A DNA stretch of 31,218 nt from JAPHTQ01 sp046484535 (lineage in GTDB: Bacteria > Pseudomonadota > Gammaproteobacteria > Thiohalomonadales > Thiohalomonadaceae). The notes below the pieces were generated by a model, which made no database searches, was not told the origin of the DNA, and saw nothing but the letters and a program-made list of their open reading frames with translations. The stretch is taken from assembly GCA_046484535.1 (NCBI GenBank), contig JAWOIT010000076.1, forward strand, positions 1 through 31,218, given 5' to 3'. Positions 15,566-25,266 of this stretch are shown here, one piece after another; position 1 is the first letter of the stretch, and every line of letters begins with the position of its first letter. The translations under genes were made by a program, and so were the position numbers.

Positions 15566-15953
15566 TAGGTAAGTAAGACATTGTTGCTGTTAGTAAACAC
15601 TCACATATTGGCGGAAAATCGCAAAGATCACGACGTCATGCGCTCGCTCCTCAAGTGCTCTGTAAACATTGATTGATGGTTTTGGTCACCGTGCAGAACG
15701 ATATGTATCGTACAGACAACATTTAGCGATAAGTATGGCGGAAGAATCCTCAAGTCAGGATTGGGGCGAGAGCGACTTGAAGGTTACCAGGATGAATTGA
15801 CAGTGATTGTAAAAAAGCGCCACGTATTGGCGTAAAGATACATAAAAATAAGAGACCTATGCTTCTTGGTTGTGACAGTTTGTGTCAGATTGCATAGATT
15901 GACCGTTACGGTACTATGTTTCTTTTTAGCCATAATTTCGGCATGGGGTCGTT
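15566..15953. other. Intergenic region with an inverted repeat at 15873-15887
   Basis: No gene is recognised in these 388 bp. TGACA, GTTTG, TGTCA at 15873-15887 is a perfect 5-5-5 inverted repeat about 65 bp before the start of the GGDEF/EAL gene and may be an operator. A TTGTGA at 15870-15875 overlaps it and could be a -35 element with a weak CATAGA 17 bp later. Confidence 0.4.
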
Positions 15954-18545
15954 GTGACGTTAAAAAAATTCATATTAAGTGCTTCCATTCTGGTTTCAGT
16001 AATATTCTTTGGTGGAACTTACGCGGTTTTCTCTTCAATCTATGGTTCATCCGTCAAGGAGAGTGCGGTACAGAGCTCTAATACACTGGCGCAGTTAACC
16101 TTCAGCTCGATGTTTCAGATCATGAGTCGAGGGTGGGAACGCGAACAGCTTATTGATTTTTTGGAGGCGACGGATAACGCGGTTGCGGATTCATCCACAT
16201 CGATAGATATCTATCGCGGGGATATCGTTACGCAGTTATACGGCGAGATTGAACAGCCGGCAATGGACGCCACCATCGGCAGAACCTTTGAGATGGCGAG
16301 CTCCGTTAAGCGAGAGATGGAAGGCGAAATACGCTATACCTTTCCGCTAAAGGCGGAGCGGAAGTGCCTGCAATGTCATACCAATGCAAAAAGTGGGGAC
16401 GTACTCGGAGTTATCGATATCAGGCAAAATATAAAGCCTTTCATGGACGATGCAAAAAAGGATTTCTTTGTCTCTCTTGCCCTGATTTCTCCGGTTCCCT
16501 TTCTGGTTGCGTTTCTCGTGGTGTTGCTGGTGAACCGGAGAATTCAAAGGTCAATCAATAACCTCGATAGTAAAGTGGAAAGCGTCGCCAAGGTCTCGGA
16601 TCTAACGACGCTAACCCTGGATAGCGCACGTCTTGGTTTCAAGGAGCTGGACTCCATCTTCGACAAAATTGAACACCTTGCGGAGAAGTTAAGAACCGTT
16701 GCGGTGGATAAGGAGTTGCTGGTATTCGAGATAAAGCTTCTCGAGAAATTCATTATTACATCAGAAGTGGTGAAAGATTGGCGCGACTACATAAATCGTC
16801 TACTCAACGATATCAACAAGGTTATCGACGCCTACACACTGTTTTCCATATTCAAGGTGGATGATGAGCTGTTCGATCTTGAAATATTCTGGTTGCACAA
16901 ACCGAGTGAGAAAACCAAGACGATGTTCGAAAAGGCGGTCAGGGAGGAAATAAAGGCCAACCCGCATTTTGCCGCCATCGGCTCGTTTAACATAAATCAC
17001 AGTGTTTCAGATGAATCGGTGCTGCTGGGTGATATCCCCGAGGACGACATTCAGGTCCAGGTGAAGTCGCTGTTTGTCGAGGCACCGAAAATCGGCGGCA
17101 TTGTCGGTATCGGTGTGCATACGCATATCGTCAGGGACGAAACCCGCTTGTTGGTGATGGAGAGTATCCTTTCAACACTACTGAATGTTGTCGGCTCCAT
17201 AAAAGCCATCTACAAATACACCCGTGATCTTGAGTACTATGCAACACGGGATCCATTAACAGAGCTTTATAATCAGCGACTATTCTGGGAGCTGGTTGAG
17301 TATGAAATCGGTCGCGCCGGAAGGCACGGCTATGAGTTTGCGCTTTTAGTGATTGATCTGGATAACTTCAAGGTGGTGAATGACACTTACGGACACAGTT
17401 TCGGCGACAAGTTTCTGGCTTATTTTGCCGAGCATCTGAAGGGCGTGGTGTCAAGAGAAGATATCGTCTGTCGGTACGGTGGTGATGAGTTCGTGGTTAT
17501 AATGCCCGAATCGAATCTGGAAGAGGCGATTAATTTATCTGAACGGATACTGAAAGCTACCGGCTCGATGTGTCTGGAGGCGCCCGACAATAGCAGTGTA
17601 AGAGGTAGCGTATCCATTGGGATATCTGTCTTTCCGGAACACGCAGTAGAGAAAAAAGACCTGTTCCTGTTCGCCGACAACATGATGTATAAGGCAAAGA
17701 GTGAAGGTAAGAGTCGAACAGGCATTCCGACTGAAGATGATGTGGTAGAGGTTTTCCGGGCTTTGGGCGAGAAGAGCCAGATAGTTCTTAACGCAGTGGA
17801 GGAGCGTAAAGTAATCCCGCACTTTCAGCCGATAATATCGACAGATGATGGTGAGGTCGAGGCGGTAGAGGTGTTAAGCAGAATCGAGTTGGAGGGCGAC
17901 ATCACGCTTGGTGCGAATGAATTTATAGAACTTGCCGAGAAAATGCACCTCATTCATAAGCTGGATTACATCACCATGGAGAAGGCGCTTCATGAGGTTG
18001 TTAACAGCGGCTTTGAGGGGCGCATATTTATCAATCTTTCACCAAGAGCATTGATACTTAAAGAGTTTGTGAAAGAAGTCAGGCGTATTGTTAAAGAAAG
18101 CGGTGTTTCGCCATCACGCATCGTTTTCGAGATAACGGAACGTGATACGGTAAAGAATATCGCGCTGATGGCTCAATTTATCAATGAGCTGAAACTGGAA
18201 GGCTTTAAGCTGGCCATAGATGATTTCGGTTCGGGTTTTTCATCGTTCCACTATATCAAGCAGTTTCCTATCGATTATATTAAGATTGAAGGGGAATTTA
18301 TCTCCAATATGTTGATTGACCCCAGGGACCACGCCTTTGTGCACAGTATCAGCAGGTTGGCTCACCAGCTTCGTATACAGACGGTGGCGGAGTTTGTGGA
18401 GAGTGAGGAGGTTCTTGAGGCCGTGCAGGATGTAGGCATAGATCTTGCGCAAGGTTACTTCACCGGTAAGCCATCGAGGGAGCTAAAAGTTGGCAAGATA
18501 AATGCGCAAGATTCCGCTGATAATTCCGGTACGAACATGAAATAA
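15954..18545 (+). CDS. Haem-c periplasmic sensor with GGDEF and EAL cyclic-di-GMP domains
   Basis: This 863-residue inner-membrane protein starts at a GTG. Helices at residues 6-27 and 171-194 bracket a periplasmic region containing C138-L-Q-C141-H142, a covalent haem-c motif, in a Tll0287/DUF3365-like setting (KCLQCHTNAKSGDVLGVIDI). A cytoplasmic linker or GAF-like region precedes a GGDEF domain with intact GGDEF at 509-513 (diguanylate cyclase). An EAL domain follows. Its signature is EVL (639-641), but NLSPR, ITERD, D756-D757 in DDFGSG, KIEGEF and VAEFVE are kept, so phosphodiesterase activity may survive. It likely senses redox state, oxygen or nitric oxide in the periplasm and alters cyclic-di-GMP. 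No operon partner; a terminator follows. Confidence 0.9.
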   Translation: MTLKKFILSASILVSVIFFGGTYAVFSSIYGSSVKESAVQSSNTLAQLTFSSMFQIMSRGWEREQLIDFLEATDNAVADSSTSIDIYRGDIVTQLYGEIEQPAMDATIGRTFEMASSVKREMEGEIRYTFPLKAERKCLQCHTNAKSGDVLGVIDIRQNIKPFMDDAKKDFFVSLALISPVPFLVAFLVVLLVNRRIQRSINNLDSKVESVAKVSDLTTLTLDSARLGFKELDSIFDKIEHLAEKLRTVAVDKELLVFEIKLLEKFIITSEVVKDWRDYINRLLNDINKVIDAYTLFSIFKVDDELFDLEIFWLHKPSEKTKTMFEKAVREEIKANPHFAAIGSFNINHSVSDESVLLGDIPEDDIQVQVKSLFVEAPKIGGIVGIGVHTHIVRDETRLLVMESILSTLLNVVGSIKAIYKYTRDLEYYATRDPLTELYNQRLFWELVEYEIGRAGRHGYEFALLVIDLDNFKVVNDTYGHSFGDKFLAYFAEHLKGVVSREDIVCRYGGDEFVVIMPESNLEEAINLSERILKATGSMCLEAPDNSSVRGSVSIGISVFPEHAVEKKDLFLFADNMMYKAKSEGKSRTGIPTEDDVVEVFRALGEKSQIVLNAVEERKVIPHFQPIISTDDGEVEAVEVLSRIELEGDITLGANEFIELAEKMHLIHKLDYITMEKALHEVVNSGFEGRIFINLSPRALILKEFVKEVRRIVKESGVSPSRIVFEITERDTVKNIALMAQFINELKLEGFKLAIDDFGSGFSSFHYIKQFPIDYIKIEGEFISNMLIDPRDHAFVHSISRLAHQLRIQTVAEFVESEEVLEAVQDVGIDLAQGYFTGKPSRELKVGKINAQDSADNSGTNMK

Positions 18546-18583
18546 TTCGTGAGAAATCTGAACTTGGTAGGAGATCTACAGCG

Positions 18584-18618
18584 AATGGGCGGTGACTGAT
18601 GACGCCGCCCATTTTAAT
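18584..18618. terminator. Intrinsic terminator between convergent genes
   Basis: AATGGGCGG (18584-18592) pairs perfectly with CCGCCCATT (18605-18613) and is followed by a short T-rich run. It lies between the GGDEF/EAL gene and the convergent araC-type gene, so it can serve both strands. Confidence 0.8.
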
Positions 18619-18629
18619 TGTGCTAAATA

Positions 18630-19502
18630 TTATTTTAGTGGTAGGTAGATATCTGTAACCTGCTCATGCTCAGGGACATCGGGCATTTTCTTTACATAAT
18701 GGAAAAACAGCGGAAAATCCCGCAGTTCCTCACCGCTCTCCGGCAGCCAGTCCCGGTAAAGATAATAGGCGCTCTCGCCAATGCGGTCGGTGGAGCCATA
18801 GTGGCGCACTGTCGCGCAACGTCCGGCGGGGATCTGCTTGCTGATCACACCTTGTGGATTGTTTGGTACCGGGGCATCGATCTCACCACAGATATCGAAA
18901 CGGAACTCCTCCACCGGGGTGTTCTCCGGGTCACTGTAGACCACACCGAATGTCCGGCTGGTGGCGATGGGGGATAGCCCGCTGTTTTTTCGCCAGTCGA
19001 TAAATTGTGCAACAGAATCCATGAGCAGCTCCGGGGCTCCTTTGTGTTCCAGTACAGCGATCATTGTCTCTTCAAGGTCGATAACGCTCACATTCATTTG
19101 AGTACTCCTCTTCCGTTCAGGTAGCTGCATGCGCTCGTTCCAGGGCTGCCATGCAGGGTGATTTCTAAATTGAGAAGGAGTTTGGCCACAGCACTTTTTG
19201 AATGCGCGGGAGAAAGACTCCGGGCATTCGAATCCGGCCTCCAGGGCAACGTCGATAATACGAAGCCTGTCGTTAAACGCCAGCTGATACGATGCGCGGC
19301 GCAAACGAAGCAGCTGAATGTAACGGGTTACGCTAAGTCCGACATACTCGGAAAATTGCCGCTGAAAGTGATATCGTGAAAAATTGGCAAGCTGGCTAAG
19401 TGCCTCCACCGATAGAGGTTTATCGAGATTACGGTCGATGTGCTCGAATACGCGATTGAATCGCTCGGCATAGGCCTCCCGCTTTTGTTGCTTCACGTTC
19501 AT
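18630..19502 (-). CDS. AraC family regulator with GyrI-like effector domain
   Basis: This 290-residue protein has an N-terminal AraC-type double helix-turn-helix (residues about 12-112). It includes LSQLANFSRYHFQRQFSEYVGLS and IIDVALEAGFECPESFSRAFKKCCGQTPSQFR, the latter being the family signature. From about residue 135 it has a GyrI-like/SOUL-type effector domain (VSVIDLEETMIAVLEHKG ... GRCATVRHYGSTDRIGESAYYLYRDWL). This order matches the SoxS/Rob-like group with a small-molecule-binding domain and suggests a drug- or stress-responsive activator. Its target is unknown; the divergent neighbour is the phosphoketolase gene, so their shared 270-bp intergenic region could contain a site. Confidence 0.88.
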   Translation of the reverse strand: MNVKQQKREAYAERFNRVFEHIDRNLDKPLSVEALSQLANFSRYHFQRQFSEYVGLSVTRYIQLLRLRRASYQLAFNDRLRIIDVALEAGFECPESFSRAFKKCCGQTPSQFRNHPAWQPWNERMQLPERKRSTQMNVSVIDLEETMIAVLEHKGAPELLMDSVAQFIDWRKNSGLSPIATSRTFGVVYSDPENTPVEEFRFDICGEIDAPVPNNPQGVISKQIPAGRCATVRHYGSTDRIGESAYYLYRDWLPESGEELRDFPLFFHYVKKMPDVPEHEQVTDIYLPLK

Positions 19503-19773
19503 TCCCTCTTCTCAAAACACGATCTACTTTAGTGAAAGATAATCAGTGAATCTTGACTCTCTGTGCTCTTTTTCCAAGCAGCCGGCCTAATAAACGCTCG
19601 TCTAGGCAGTAGGTGGAGTGGTCATGCCGGTGCATAAATATCACGAAACAGTGAGAGTAATCCTCGCGATCGGCTGGCGGAAGTCCGGATTATGTGCTTG
19701 CGTTATGTAAGTACGACATAGCCGATATGCAGTTAACACTGCTTCATGCGAGGCCAACCGGAGGTTCACATAC

Positions 19774-22167
19774 ATGAGTGCCGATACCGATGTCCTGATC
19801 GAGGGGCCGCTGACCAAGGAGGATCTGAGGCGCATGGACGCCTACTGGCGCGCAGCCAACTATCTCTCGGTGGGGCAGATCTACCTGCTGGATAATCCGC
19901 TGCTCAAAGAGCCGCTTACGTTGGAGCATGTCAAGCCGCGCCTGCTGGGCCACTGGGGGACCACACCCGGGCTCAATTTTATCTATGTGCACCTCAACCG
20001 CATTATCAAGCAGCACGACCTGGACATGATCTACGTGGCGGGTCCCGGTCACGGTGGTCCAGGCCTGGTGGCCAACACCTGGTTGGAGGGCAGTTACAGC
20101 GAGTTCTACCCCAATGTGCCGGCCGATGGCGATGGTATGCGTAAGCTGTTCCACCAATTCTCCTTTCCGGGGGGAGTGGGCTCGCATGTGACCCCGGAAA
20201 CTCCCGGCTCGATCCACGAGGGAGGCGAGCTGGGCTATTCCCTCTCCCATGCCTATGGCGCGGCCTTTGATAACCCGGACCTTATCGTCGCCTGTGTGGT
20301 AGGGGATGGGGAGGCCGAGACCGGGCCGCTGGCCACCGCCTGGCATTCGAACAAATTTCTCAATCCGGCAAAAGACGGCGCGGTACTGCCGATTCTGCAC
20401 CTGAACGGTTACAAGATCGCCAACCCGACCGTGCTGGCGCGCATCGATCACAAGGAACTGGAGGCATTATTGATCGGTTATGGCTATCAGCCATGGTTCG
20501 TTGAAGGGGACGACCCGCAGCAGATGCACCAGAAGATGGCCGCCACCCTGGACAGGGTGGTTGAAGAGATCCATCGCATCCAGCAGGAGGCAAGAAACAA
20601 CGGTAATACCGTGCGCCCCCGTTGGCCCATGATTGTGTTGCGCTCTCCCAAGGGCTGGACCGGCCCGAAGTGGGTGGACGGGAAGAAGACGGAGGGCTAC
20701 TGGCGTTCCCACCAGGTGCCCTTTGCCAAACTGGCGGAGATGCCGGAGCATCTCAAGCTGTTGGAGGTGTGGATGCGCAGCTATCGCCCGGAGGAGCTGT
20801 TCGATGAGGATGGGGGGCTGCTACCTGAGCTGGCGGAACTGGCCCCCCGCGGCGAGCGGCGCATGGGAGCCAACCCCCACGCCAATGGCGGCACCCTGCT
20901 GCGTGACCTGCACATGCCCGATTTTCGCGATTTTGCCGTGGAGGTGGCTCAGCCCGGTGCGGTCAACGCCGAGGCCACCCGTGTGATGGGTGGATTTTTG
21001 CGTGATGTGATGAAGTGGAATATGGCTTCGAACAACTTCCGGGTGATGGGTCCGGATGAGACCGCTTCCAATCGGCTCGGCGCCCTGTTCGAGGTGACCG
21101 ATCGCAGCTGGATGGCAGAGACCCTGCCGGAGGATGAAAACCTCTCACACGACGGCAGGGTCATGGAGATCCTATCCGAGCACACCTGCCAGGGCTGGCT
21201 GGAGGGCTACTTGCTGACCGGCCGGCACGGTCTCTTCTCCTGCTACGAGGCCTTCATTCATATCGTCGATTCGATGTTCAACCAGCACGCCAAGTGGCTT
21301 AAGGTGAGCAAGGAGATTCCCTGGCGCCGACCCATCGCGTCATTGAATTATTTGCTGACCTCGCATGTCTGGCGCCAGGACCACAACGGTTTTTCCCATC
21401 AGGATCCCGGCTTTATCGACCATGTAGTCAACAAAAAGGCTGATACCATACGTGTCTATCTGCCGCCGGACGCCAATACACTGCTTTCTATTACCGACAA
21501 GTGCCTGCGTTCGCGCGACTTCGTCAATGTCATCGTCGCCGGCAAGCAGCCGCAACCGCAATGGTTGGGGATGGAGGCGGCGATCAAACACTGCAGCGCC
21601 GGGATCGGCATCTGGGAATGGGCCGGCAATGACCGTGGCAGTGAGCCCGATGTGGTAATGGCCTGCGCCGGTGATGTACCGACGCTGGAGACCTTGGCGG
21701 CGGTGGAAATCCTGCGCGAGCATGCTCCGGATCTAAAGATAAGGGTGATCAATGTGGTGGATCTCATGACCCTGCAGCAGAAGGAGGAGCACCCCCACGG
21801 GCTCTCGGATCGGGATTTTGACTCCCTGTTCACCACCGACAAGCCGCTGATCTTCGCCTACCACGGTTATCCTTGGTTGATCCACCGCCTGACCTACCGG
21901 CGCGCCAATCACCGCAACCTGCATGTGCGCGGCTACAAGGAGGAAGGGACCACCACCACCCCCTTCGATATGGCGGTACGCAATGATATTGACCGTTTTC
22001 ACTTGGTGGCGGATGTGATCGACCGGGTGCCCAAGCTCGGTTACCAGGCGGCCTATCTTAAGCAGTTTGTGCGCGACAAGCTGATCGAGCACCATGAGTA
22101 TATCGTGCGTCACGGTCAGGATATGCCCGAGGTACGGGAGTGGACATGGGGGGCGGGGAGGGAATAG
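19774..22167 (+). CDS. xfp: Phosphoketolase (xylulose-5-phosphate/fructose-6-phosphate)
   Basis: This 797-residue thiamine-diphosphate enzyme splits xylulose 5-phosphate or fructose 6-phosphate with inorganic phosphate, giving acetyl phosphate plus glyceraldehyde 3-phosphate or erythrose 4-phosphate. The family signatures are present: GHWGTTPGLNFIYVHLNR, YVAGPGHGGPGLVANTWLEGSYSE and GDGEAETGPLATAWHSNKF (cofactor motif from residue 177), with QDHNGFSHQDPG in the second domain. The length is normal. A GGAGG site lies 9 bp before the ATG. No acetate kinase or phosphotransacetylase gene adjoins it, so acetyl phosphate must be used by enzymes encoded elsewhere. It is divergent from an AraC-type regulator. 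Substrate preference cannot be decided from the sequence. Confidence 0.95.
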   Translation: MSADTDVLIEGPLTKEDLRRMDAYWRAANYLSVGQIYLLDNPLLKEPLTLEHVKPRLLGHWGTTPGLNFIYVHLNRIIKQHDLDMIYVAGPGHGGPGLVANTWLEGSYSEFYPNVPADGDGMRKLFHQFSFPGGVGSHVTPETPGSIHEGGELGYSLSHAYGAAFDNPDLIVACVVGDGEAETGPLATAWHSNKFLNPAKDGAVLPILHLNGYKIANPTVLARIDHKELEALLIGYGYQPWFVEGDDPQQMHQKMAATLDRVVEEIHRIQQEARNNGNTVRPRWPMIVLRSPKGWTGPKWVDGKKTEGYWRSHQVPFAKLAEMPEHLKLLEVWMRSYRPEELFDEDGGLLPELAELAPRGERRMGANPHANGGTLLRDLHMPDFRDFAVEVAQPGAVNAEATRVMGGFLRDVMKWNMASNNFRVMGPDETASNRLGALFEVTDRSWMAETLPEDENLSHDGRVMEILSEHTCQGWLEGYLLTGRHGLFSCYEAFIHIVDSMFNQHAKWLKVSKEIPWRRPIASLNYLLTSHVWRQDHNGFSHQDPGFIDHVVNKKADTIRVYLPPDANTLLSITDKCLRSRDFVNVIVAGKQPQPQWLGMEAAIKHCSAGIGIWEWAGNDRGSEPDVVMACAGDVPTLETLAAVEILREHAPDLKIRVINVVDLMTLQQKEEHPHGLSDRDFDSLFTTDKPLIFAYHGYPWLIHRLTYRRANHRNLHVRGYKEEGTTTTPFDMAVRNDIDRFHLVADVIDRVPKLGYQAAYLKQFVRDKLIEHHEYIVRHGQDMPEVREWTWGAGRE

Positions 22168-22864
22168 AGAATGGTACCGGGAAGGTTCCGACCGACTCTA
22201 CCGGGGAGCGGGTCCAGACGTTTCTGCTGTGCCCTCGCAGGCGCAGCGTGACCACGGAAAAGACAGGCGCCCCGGCAAGAACGCTTGCGACGTCGCCGAA
22301 CACATGGTGGTGAGGAGCGTGAAGGTTGCGGCACGCTTTTTGGGGTGAGTAGTTGCTCGCATTGCCCGATCCGGCGAGCTATTTTATTAGTATATTATAT
22401 GGCTGGATTATGTTTTGTTATGAGCTGAATGTTTTCTACGCCATTGCGTATATTTTCACGTTCGTTTCGTTCCTCCCATGGGTTGCAATCATGTGGAAAT
22501 TCTCCCTCTCAATTCCGGCTGCGTCATGGTTACCGGGCGTAGGTGCTTTTTCGCCATAGAGAATTTTTGTCGGCGGGGGTGAACGAACGCTCATAGTGGA
22601 GTGGGGTGAAACCAGAGGGATGTGGACAGAGAGCTGAATGAATTTCGGCTTTAGGTGGCAACTTCGTGGATGATTGGCGTCGATATGGCGCAATTATTCA
22701 ATATTTGGCGGATTCCTGCAATCAGTAGGCTGTCGACATAGAGAGTTTTGATGAGCTGGAATTTGGTAGTCTTCGGCCTAGTTGTGGTAGTATTTCGAAA
22801 CCAGTTTAACGGTAAAGAAACAACCGGCGGTGGAAGCCGCTTAAAGAAGAACAAGGGGAAAGGA
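22168..22864. other. Long intergenic region without convincing gene
   Basis: About 700 bp separate the phosphoketolase gene from the next lipoprotein gene. Short frames exist (58 codons from ATG 22146; 68 codons from TTG 22353) but lack a ribosome binding site or recognisable protein features. No riboswitch, terminator hairpin with T-run or tRNA was found. It could contain the decayed remnant of a gene or a long untranslated leader for the lipoprotein. Confidence 0.4.
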
Positions 22865-25108
22865 ATGAAGACAGGAAGCACGCGGATACTACTTTCAAAG
22901 GGGCTCCGGGCAGTGATGCTCGGTGTGGTTTTGGGGCTGACCGGCTGCGGAGGCAGTAGCGACAAGTCCTACGACATTTCAACCAGCGCTGTGCCTGCCG
23001 AAGGCGGGACAGTGAGTGGGGGCGGCAGCTATGACGACGGTGATCAGGTTACCGTAACCGCAACGCCGAATGACGGTTACAGTTTTTCCAGCTGGACCGC
23101 AGGAAACAGTGAGGTGTCCACCAGCGCAAGCTATAGCTTCAGCGCCGAACAGGACCGCAACCTGACGGCGCACTTCGTGCTCAATAGCTACAGCGTCGGC
23201 GGCGTCGTTAGCGGCCTGGAGGGCAGCGGCTTGGTCCTGCAGACTGACGGCGGCGATGAGCTTTCCATCGACAAGAACGATATCTTCTACTTTGATAAGC
23301 CGCTAAAACACGGCGAAACCTACAATGTGACGGTCAAGACGCATCCCACCAATCTGAACCAGACCTGTACGGTCGAAAACGGCAAGGGAACCGTCGATGC
23401 CGCGAAGGTCAATGACATCGCCGTAACGTGTACAACCAACACCTATTATATATCCGGACGGCTGACGGGGCTGGACAATGGCGTTACCCTCGTGTTGCAG
23501 AACAATGAGGGTGACGACCTTTCGCTCACGGATAATAGCGGCTTCATCTTCGATACCAAAATTCCCGATGGCGAAAAATACGACGTCAGTGTGAAAACCC
23601 AACCGACCGACCAGGTATGTACCGTCACCAGCGGTTCAGGCACGGTGAACGGTGGCAATGTGACCAATATCGGTGTGAACTGCATCACCTATTACAGTGT
23701 CGGCGGAACGGTCTCCGGATTGGGCTCGGGTGAGACGGTTACCCTCCAAAACCCGGGCACGACGGACTTGACGGTTTCAAAAAACGGGAAGTTCACTTTC
23801 ACTCCCAAGCTTGAGAACGGCAGTTCCTACAACGTCTCCGTAACGGCGCAGCCCGCTGACAAGGTATGTGCGATATTGCGCGAAAGCGGAACGTTGAACG
23901 GCGGCCCCGTCACGGACGTGACCGTCACCTGTGTCGCCAAGCAAGCGGCGTGTGCGGCGGTCTTCGCCAATGACAGCTTTGTCGATTATTCGGCGGACAG
24001 GGGTACAAGTAGTCACCACGTCGGTTCAGAAGCCTATAACGTGGAGAAGATTCTCTCCCATGCGGGCATTACGGTGAATACCTTCACCGGTTACACCGCA
24101 ACCGACTTTACCAACGCGGTTAATGCTTGCGCCGAGCCGATCTCCACCCTCGTGATTCCCGAGCAGGAGAATGGCTATCTCGGTTCCTATTTAACTACTT
24201 CCGCGAAGAACACGATCAAAAATTTCGTTCTTGACGGCGGGAATTTGGTGCTTGCCGCAGATAGGTCTTCTCGTTATACCGCTCTTGCAAATACCATCTT
24301 CAGCTGGTCAACAGGGCGTATAGCTGATTTAGAACCGCTTTCGCTCAACACCGAAGGGGCGGCAGGGACACCTTTCGAGGGAGGAACGGCGGAAGGCGGA
24401 ACAACGTTAAGCCAGTATAACGCTACCGAGGCAGTCGGAAAGGCCTCACTACCGTCGAGTTCGCGGGTGATTTATGAGGATAATTACAGCAATGCTTCGG
24501 TTGCCATGATCCAGGTGGGCTCCGGCACCGTCACCCTGGTGGGCTTCAGCTATTACAATGCGGCGCCAGTGGGTGTAGATGACGGCGGTTGGCGCGAGGT
24601 GCTCATCCAGGCCGCTACGGCGGATGCCCTTGAGATGAAGATCCCGCTTACCAACGTAGCGACCGCGGATCTGCAGAACAGAGGCTGGTCTGAGTGCTTC
24701 TCGGCCACCTATGACGACGGGGATACCCTTTTCTCCGAAGCGTTAGGTGCTTGCAACGGTTCAGAAATGATGATGGCCTGTCGTCAGACCGGCAGCGGTA
24801 CGCTGACTGTCGGCGCCTGGAATCTCAGGCATAAAATCATTACGGACACAGGTACAGACACCACTACCACGAACGACATGAGCGGGGTGTCCTGGTACTA
24901 CAATCGTGACACTTCCTGGGGCTTCGCACCTCTGGGCAGTGACGTCAACAAAGTGCCATGTGACACCTCTACCGTGGATGGCGAGCAGCGACTATGCTGG
25001 AACGGCAACACCGTCGGAGACAACACCTTTGACGGTGGTTTCCGCTGCGGTACAACTACCGGTTTGGATGCCTCTACCACTTGGGAGAGGGTCCTGCTGG
25101 AGCGCTAA
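22865..25108 (+). CDS. Large repeat-containing lipoprotein
   Basis: This 747-residue protein starts at the ATG at 22865 after an AAGG...AAAGGA site; the longer frame from 22748 has no such support. Its signal peptide ends in the lipobox LTGC (Cys28). Residues about 36-106 form an InlB B-repeat-like/Flg_new type domain (GGTVSGGGSYDDGDQVTVTATPNDGYSFSSW, shown only as a family pattern). Three repeats of about 84 residues follow (107-190, 191-274, 275-358), each with SVGGxVSGL at the start, NVSVKxxP in the middle and VTCxT at the end. The C-terminal part (about 360-747) has a Rossmann-like, glutamine-amidotransferase-like segment (STLVIPEQENG, FVLDGGNLVLA). It is surface or periplasmic, perhaps adhesive. 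A strong terminator follows. Confidence 0.8.
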   Translation: MKTGSTRILLSKGLRAVMLGVVLGLTGCGGSSDKSYDISTSAVPAEGGTVSGGGSYDDGDQVTVTATPNDGYSFSSWTAGNSEVSTSASYSFSAEQDRNLTAHFVLNSYSVGGVVSGLEGSGLVLQTDGGDELSIDKNDIFYFDKPLKHGETYNVTVKTHPTNLNQTCTVENGKGTVDAAKVNDIAVTCTTNTYYISGRLTGLDNGVTLVLQNNEGDDLSLTDNSGFIFDTKIPDGEKYDVSVKTQPTDQVCTVTSGSGTVNGGNVTNIGVNCITYYSVGGTVSGLGSGETVTLQNPGTTDLTVSKNGKFTFTPKLENGSSYNVSVTAQPADKVCAILRESGTLNGGPVTDVTVTCVAKQAACAAVFANDSFVDYSADRGTSSHHVGSEAYNVEKILSHAGITVNTFTGYTATDFTNAVNACAEPISTLVIPEQENGYLGSYLTTSAKNTIKNFVLDGGNLVLAADRSSRYTALANTIFSWSTGRIADLEPLSLNTEGAAGTPFEGGTAEGGTTLSQYNATEAVGKASLPSSSRVIYEDNYSNASVAMIQVGSGTVTLVGFSYYNAAPVGVDDGGWREVLIQAATADALEMKIPLTNVATADLQNRGWSECFSATYDDGDTLFSEALGACNGSEMMMACRQTGSGTLTVGAWNLRHKIITDTGTDTTTTNDMSGVSWYYNRDTSWGFAPLGSDVNKVPCDTSTVDGEQRLCWNGNTVGDNTFDGGFRCGTTTGLDASTTWERVLLER

Positions 25109-25134
25109 AGTGGTTTTATCAAACTACTGAATAG

Positions 25135-25165
25135 ATGGGGCCATGAATTTGGCCCCATTTTTTTT
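25135..25165 (+). terminator. Intrinsic terminator after the repeat lipoprotein
   Basis: ATGGGGCC, loop ATGAATTT, GGCCCCAT is a perfect 8-bp GC-rich stem directly followed by eight T residues, 27 bp after the stop codon. Confidence 0.93.
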
Positions 25166-25206
25166 GTCGCGTATATGATGACGTTGCAGAAATCTTTTTT
25201 ATTTTG

Positions 25207-25234
25207 TCAGGACCGTATCAGACTGTCCTGATAT
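25207..25234. promoter_or_regulatory. Overlapping inverted repeats in a candidate promoter
   Basis: TCAGGAC (25207-25213) and GTCCTGA (25225-25231) form a perfect 7-bp inverted repeat, and TATCAG...CTGATA forms a second, overlapping one. The first overlaps TTGTCA (25205-25210), with TGATAT (25229-25234) 18 bp further, which would be -35 and -10 elements for the DUF1461 gene. This looks like a regulated promoter; the regulator is unknown. Confidence 0.45.
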
Positions 25235-25266
25235 TGCATTGAACCGGCTGAGAGGAAATTTACATT

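Noticed and set aside
15866..16081. Forward frame overlapping the start of the GGDEF/EAL gene
   Set aside because: It is out of frame with a gene supported by domains and has no family signature.
22146..22559. Short frames after the phosphoketolase gene, considered as a small gene or acetate-kinase remnant
   Set aside because: No ribosome binding site, no similarity I can recognise, and the first overlaps the phosphoketolase 3' end.
22560..22864. Cyclic-di-GMP or other riboswitch in the lipoprotein leader
   Set aside because: No conserved riboswitch core or matching pairings could be found by eye.
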